A stretch of DNA of 43,824 nucleotides from an uncultured Bacteroidia bacterium (GTDB lineage Bacteria; Bacteroidota; Bacteroidia; Bacteroidales; UBA932), in contig CACZXH010000023.1 of assembly GCA_902785065.1 (NCBI GenBank), positions 1 through 43,824 of the forward strand, given 5' to 3'. Below, one piece after another: positions 41,714 through 43,824 of the stretch. How positions within the stretch are numbered: position 1 is the first letter of the stretch; the number at the start of each line of letters is the position of its first letter. Below the pieces are notes generated by a model. It was not told the DNA's origin and searched no databases. It saw nothing but the letters and a program-made list of their open reading frames with translations. The position numbers and the translations under genes are program-made.

Positions 41714-42409
41714 TTAGAAGACCCACTTGGTGCCGATGCAAGGCAACACATGGAAGCCTTCCATGCCGGCGAAATTGTAGCTGAACTCCACCTCGCCGCC
41801 GATGTTGAAGTGGTCGAAGACCTGGAACCAGAGCTGCGGCTCGGAGAGGACCACAAGGTGATCGTACTCACACCAGAAATCCACGAAGCCAGAGAAGCGG
41901 AGACCACCCAGGCCGAACAAGTCCTGGAGGCCCCAGACGGCGGTGAACTGCATCGGAACCTTGGAAGGCAGGCCCACGAAATACTTGTACAGGAGCTTCA
42001 GGTTCAGCGTGTTCTTGAAGTCGCCACTGTGCAGGAACCAGTCGACACCCGTGAGGAAGGCATTGTTCACCGGGAAGGCGACGGCCATGTTGCCGGCCGT
42101 GCCGAAACCGCCGTTGTACTCCACCTGGAGGCTGAGCGGCGCCAGGGCCGTGTCACCCCAGAAGTTCAGGCATCGGGCAATCTCGAAGTACGTGTTGTTC
42201 GGGGAGATGACCTTGTTCCCATCCTTGTTGTTGTAGTCGTAGTCGATGAAGAAGAAAGTGTTGCCCCAGTTGTCCTGATGGAATCCTTCCAGGGTGGTGG
42301 TGAAGTGCTTCCGACCGAAGTCGTAGAAGGTCTGGAAATTGGTCTGGGCGTGCACGGTGGCACCCAGCGCCAAGGCTGCGACGGCAGCGACGAAGATCTT
42401 TTTGGACAT
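41714..42409 (-). CDS. DUF5020 outer-membrane protein, probable nucleobase/nucleoside channel
   Basis: 231 residues with a signal peptide (MSKKIFVAAVAALALGATVHA) and many alternating strands ending in an aromatic residue (IGTKWVF), as expected of a small 10-12-strand barrel. Sequence features (FYDFGRKHFTTTLEGFHQDN, F-F-F-I-D-Y-D-Y) fit DUF5020, which is distantly like the Tsx nucleoside channel. It sits between two nucleobase permease genes (10 and 20 bp away), so it probably lets bases or nucleosides pass the outer membrane. The role is inferred from context and fold similarity. Confidence 0.82.
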   Translation of the reverse strand: MSKKIFVAAVAALALGATVHAQTNFQTFYDFGRKHFTTTLEGFHQDNWGNTFFFIDYDYNNKDGNKVISPNNTYFEIARCLNFWGDTALAPLSLQVEYNGGFGTAGNMAVAFPVNNAFLTGVDWFLHSGDFKNTLNLKLLYKYFVGLPSKVPMQFTAVWGLQDLFGLGGLRFSGFVDFWCEYDHLVVLSEPQLWFQVFDHFNIGGEVEFSYNFAGMEGFHVLPCIGTKWVF

Positions 42410-42429
42410 AATGCGTGGTTTAGGAAGAA

Positions 42430-43797
42430 TTATTCGGATTTTTTGTCTTTTCGGAGAGACGGGTTGATCTCGAAGTCGACGGCCTTGTCACCCTTCGGAT
42501 TCTTCCCGAACTCATAATCTTTTCCCGGCAGGATGGCGTTCAGCAGAATGCCCACGAGGGCAGCGACGGCGAGGCCGGAGAGCGAGGTGAATCCGAGGGA
42601 GATGCTGTCGTTCGCGCCGTACTTGATGCCGATGGCAAGCACCAGGATGAGGGCGGCGATGATGACGTTGCGGGAGGAGGTGAAATCGACCTGGTTGTCC
42701 ACAATGTTGCGCACGCCCACGGCGGAGATCATACCGTACAGGACGAGCGAAACGCCGCCGATGGTGGCCGCCGGCATGGAGGCGATGAGGGCGGAGAACT
42801 TCGGGCAGAAGGACAGGACGATGGCGAAGCACGCGGCGATGCGGATCACGCGCGGATCATACACACGGGTGAGGTTCAGCACGCCGGTGTTCTCGCCATA
42901 GGTGGTGTTCGCCGGGGCACCGAACAGGGACGCCAGGGCGGTGGCGAGACCGTCGCCCATCAGGGTGCGGTGCAGGCCGGGATCCTCCAGGTAGTTGATG
43001 CCCACGGTGGAGGAGATGGCGCACATGTCGCCGATATGCTCGATCATTGTCGCGAGGGAGATCGGGAGAATGGCGATAATGGCGGAGACCACAAGACCCC
43101 AGTTCGGGTCATGGAATACGTGGAAGGCGGTGTTCTGCCACTGGAACGGAACGCCGATCCAGGCGGCTTCCTTCACGGCGGTGAAATCACAGAGACCGAA
43201 GCAGGCGGCCACGATATAGGAGCCCAGTACACCCAGCAGGATGGGGATGATCTTGATCATCTTCTTGCCCCAGATGTTGCACACAATGATGATCAGGATC
43301 GCGAGAAGGGCGATCCACCAGTTCTGCGTGCAGTTCTGGATGGCCGATCCGGACAGCGTCAGACCGATGGCGATGATGATCGGGCCCGTCACGATGGGCG
43401 GGAAGAACCGCATCACCTTCTTCGCGCCGAAAGCCGCGAACAGGCCGGCGAGCACGAAATAAAAAAGGCCTGCGCAGAAGACTCCGATGCAGGCGTAGGG
43501 AAGGGACTGGGCGGTGGAAAGACCTTGGGCTTCACCCATCGAGACGACGGCGGCATACCCGCCGAGGAACGCGAAGGACGAGCCGAGGAACGCCGGGACC
43601 CGCATCTTGGTCAGGAGGTGGAACAGGAGAGTGCCGAGACCTGCGAAAAGCAGGGTGGCCGACATGGAGAGACCGGTGATGACCGGGACCAGGACCGTGG
43701 CTCCGAACATGGCGAACATGTGCTGGAGGCCGAGGGTAAGCATCTTCCCGGTACCGAGGGTACGGGCATCGTAGATGGCTTGCTGCTGCTGTGACAT
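42430..43797 (-). CDS. uraA: Uracil/xanthine permease, NCS2 family (UraA-like)
   Basis: 455 residues with about 14 hydrophobic helices. The early L-G-L-Q-H-M-F-A-M-F-G-A-T-V-L-V-P is typical of uracil permeases, as are P-A-F-L-G-S-S-F-A-F and T-Y-G-E-N-T-G-V (the signature with the substrate-contacting glutamate). It imports uracil with protons across the inner membrane. It is the first gene of a minus-strand operon with DUF5020 and the purine permease. Its promoter lies in or beyond the last 27 bp of the window, so regulation cannot be judged. Confidence 0.92.
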   Translation of the reverse strand: MSQQQQAIYDARTLGTGKMLTLGLQHMFAMFGATVLVPVITGLSMSATLLFAGLGTLLFHLLTKMRVPAFLGSSFAFLGGYAAVVSMGEAQGLSTAQSLPYACIGVFCAGLFYFVLAGLFAAFGAKKVMRFFPPIVTGPIIIAIGLTLSGSAIQNCTQNWWIALLAILIIIVCNIWGKKMIKIIPILLGVLGSYIVAACFGLCDFTAVKEAAWIGVPFQWQNTAFHVFHDPNWGLVVSAIIAILPISLATMIEHIGDMCAISSTVGINYLEDPGLHRTLMGDGLATALASLFGAPANTTYGENTGVLNLTRVYDPRVIRIAACFAIVLSFCPKFSALIASMPAATIGGVSLVLYGMISAVGVRNIVDNQVDFTSSRNVIIAALILVLAIGIKYGANDSISLGFTSLSGLAVAALVGILLNAILPGKDYEFGKNPKGDKAVDFEINPSLRKDKKSE

Positions 43798-43824
43798 TAT
43801 GGTAGGTTTATAGGTTGTCCTTGC

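Noticed and set aside
43798-43824. Purine or uracil riboswitch before uraA
   Set aside because: Only 27 bp of upstream sequence are in the window; nothing can be supported.

Overview
The window reads as a chromosomal piece of a high-GC member of the Bacteroidales (Bacteroidota). Evidence: promoters of the Bacteroidota type (a TTTG-like -33 box and a TAnnTTTG -7 box about 20 bp apart) precede many genes; there is a SusC/SusD polysaccharide utilization locus with a hybrid two-component regulator; and lineage-typical genes occur (Hc1-like histone H1 protein, DUF5020, DUF4838, lipoproteins, an L25/Ctc-type ribosomal protein). No rRNA, tRNA, CRISPR array, phage or plasmid gene was recognised.

Layout. 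1-1.7 kb: end of a tyrosine recombinase, then rplY-pth and a small histone-like gene. 1.9-5.2 kb: a secreted M6 metalloprotease coupled to a small lipoprotein, colliding with a triosephosphate isomerase gene whose 3' end is missing. 5.3-10.7 kb: housekeeping genes asnA, tyrS, rbfA, a LolC/E-type permease and a secreted C1B peptidase. 10.7-12.65 kb: a two-gene FecCD/FecE-type ABC importer that looks damaged. Its permease is frameshifted, its ATPase carries an in-frame palindromic insert, and a second copy of the same palindromic element lies just upstream. 12.65-26.9 kb (minus strand): a complete fructan PUL made of SusC, SusD, a surface glycan-binding lipoprotein, two GH32-type enzymes, an MFS sugar importer, fructokinase, and a hybrid two-component regulator with a sugar-binding sensor. 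This matches the order and content of the levan locus BT1754-BT1763 of Bacteroides thetaiotaomicron as remembered. 27-33.5 kb: SDR oxidoreductase, umuDC, polA, an ECF sigma factor and rsmG. 33.5-36.3 kb: rpmH with an odd tail, a 41-bp piece matching the purine permease gene, then a more AT-rich lipoprotein / membrane-anchored barrel protein / ECF sigma cluster. 36.4-38.6 kb: a secreted DUF4838 protein. 38.6-39.7 kb: two repeat-rich spacers around a DUF1294 gene. 39.7-43.8 kb: a minus-strand nucleobase uptake operon (uracil permease, DUF5020 outer-membrane protein, purine permease) ending in a pseudouridine synthase.

The fructan genes form one pathway. SusC/SusD and the binding lipoprotein capture fructan, the GH32 enzymes cut it, the MFS protein imports fructose, fructokinase phosphorylates it, and the hybrid regulator senses the sugar.

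The most unusual signals are non-coding. (1) Two copies of a cloverleaf-like palindromic element share a core with compensatory changes in its stems but have outer arms specific to each copy; one copy is translated inside an ABC ATPase. (2) A 9-bp motif occurs seven times near 38.7 kb, six copies being placed in exact mirror symmetry. (3) Another spacer is packed with hairpins. Several lesions (tpiA, the permease, the rpmH tail) could be real decay or assembly errors; read mapping would decide.
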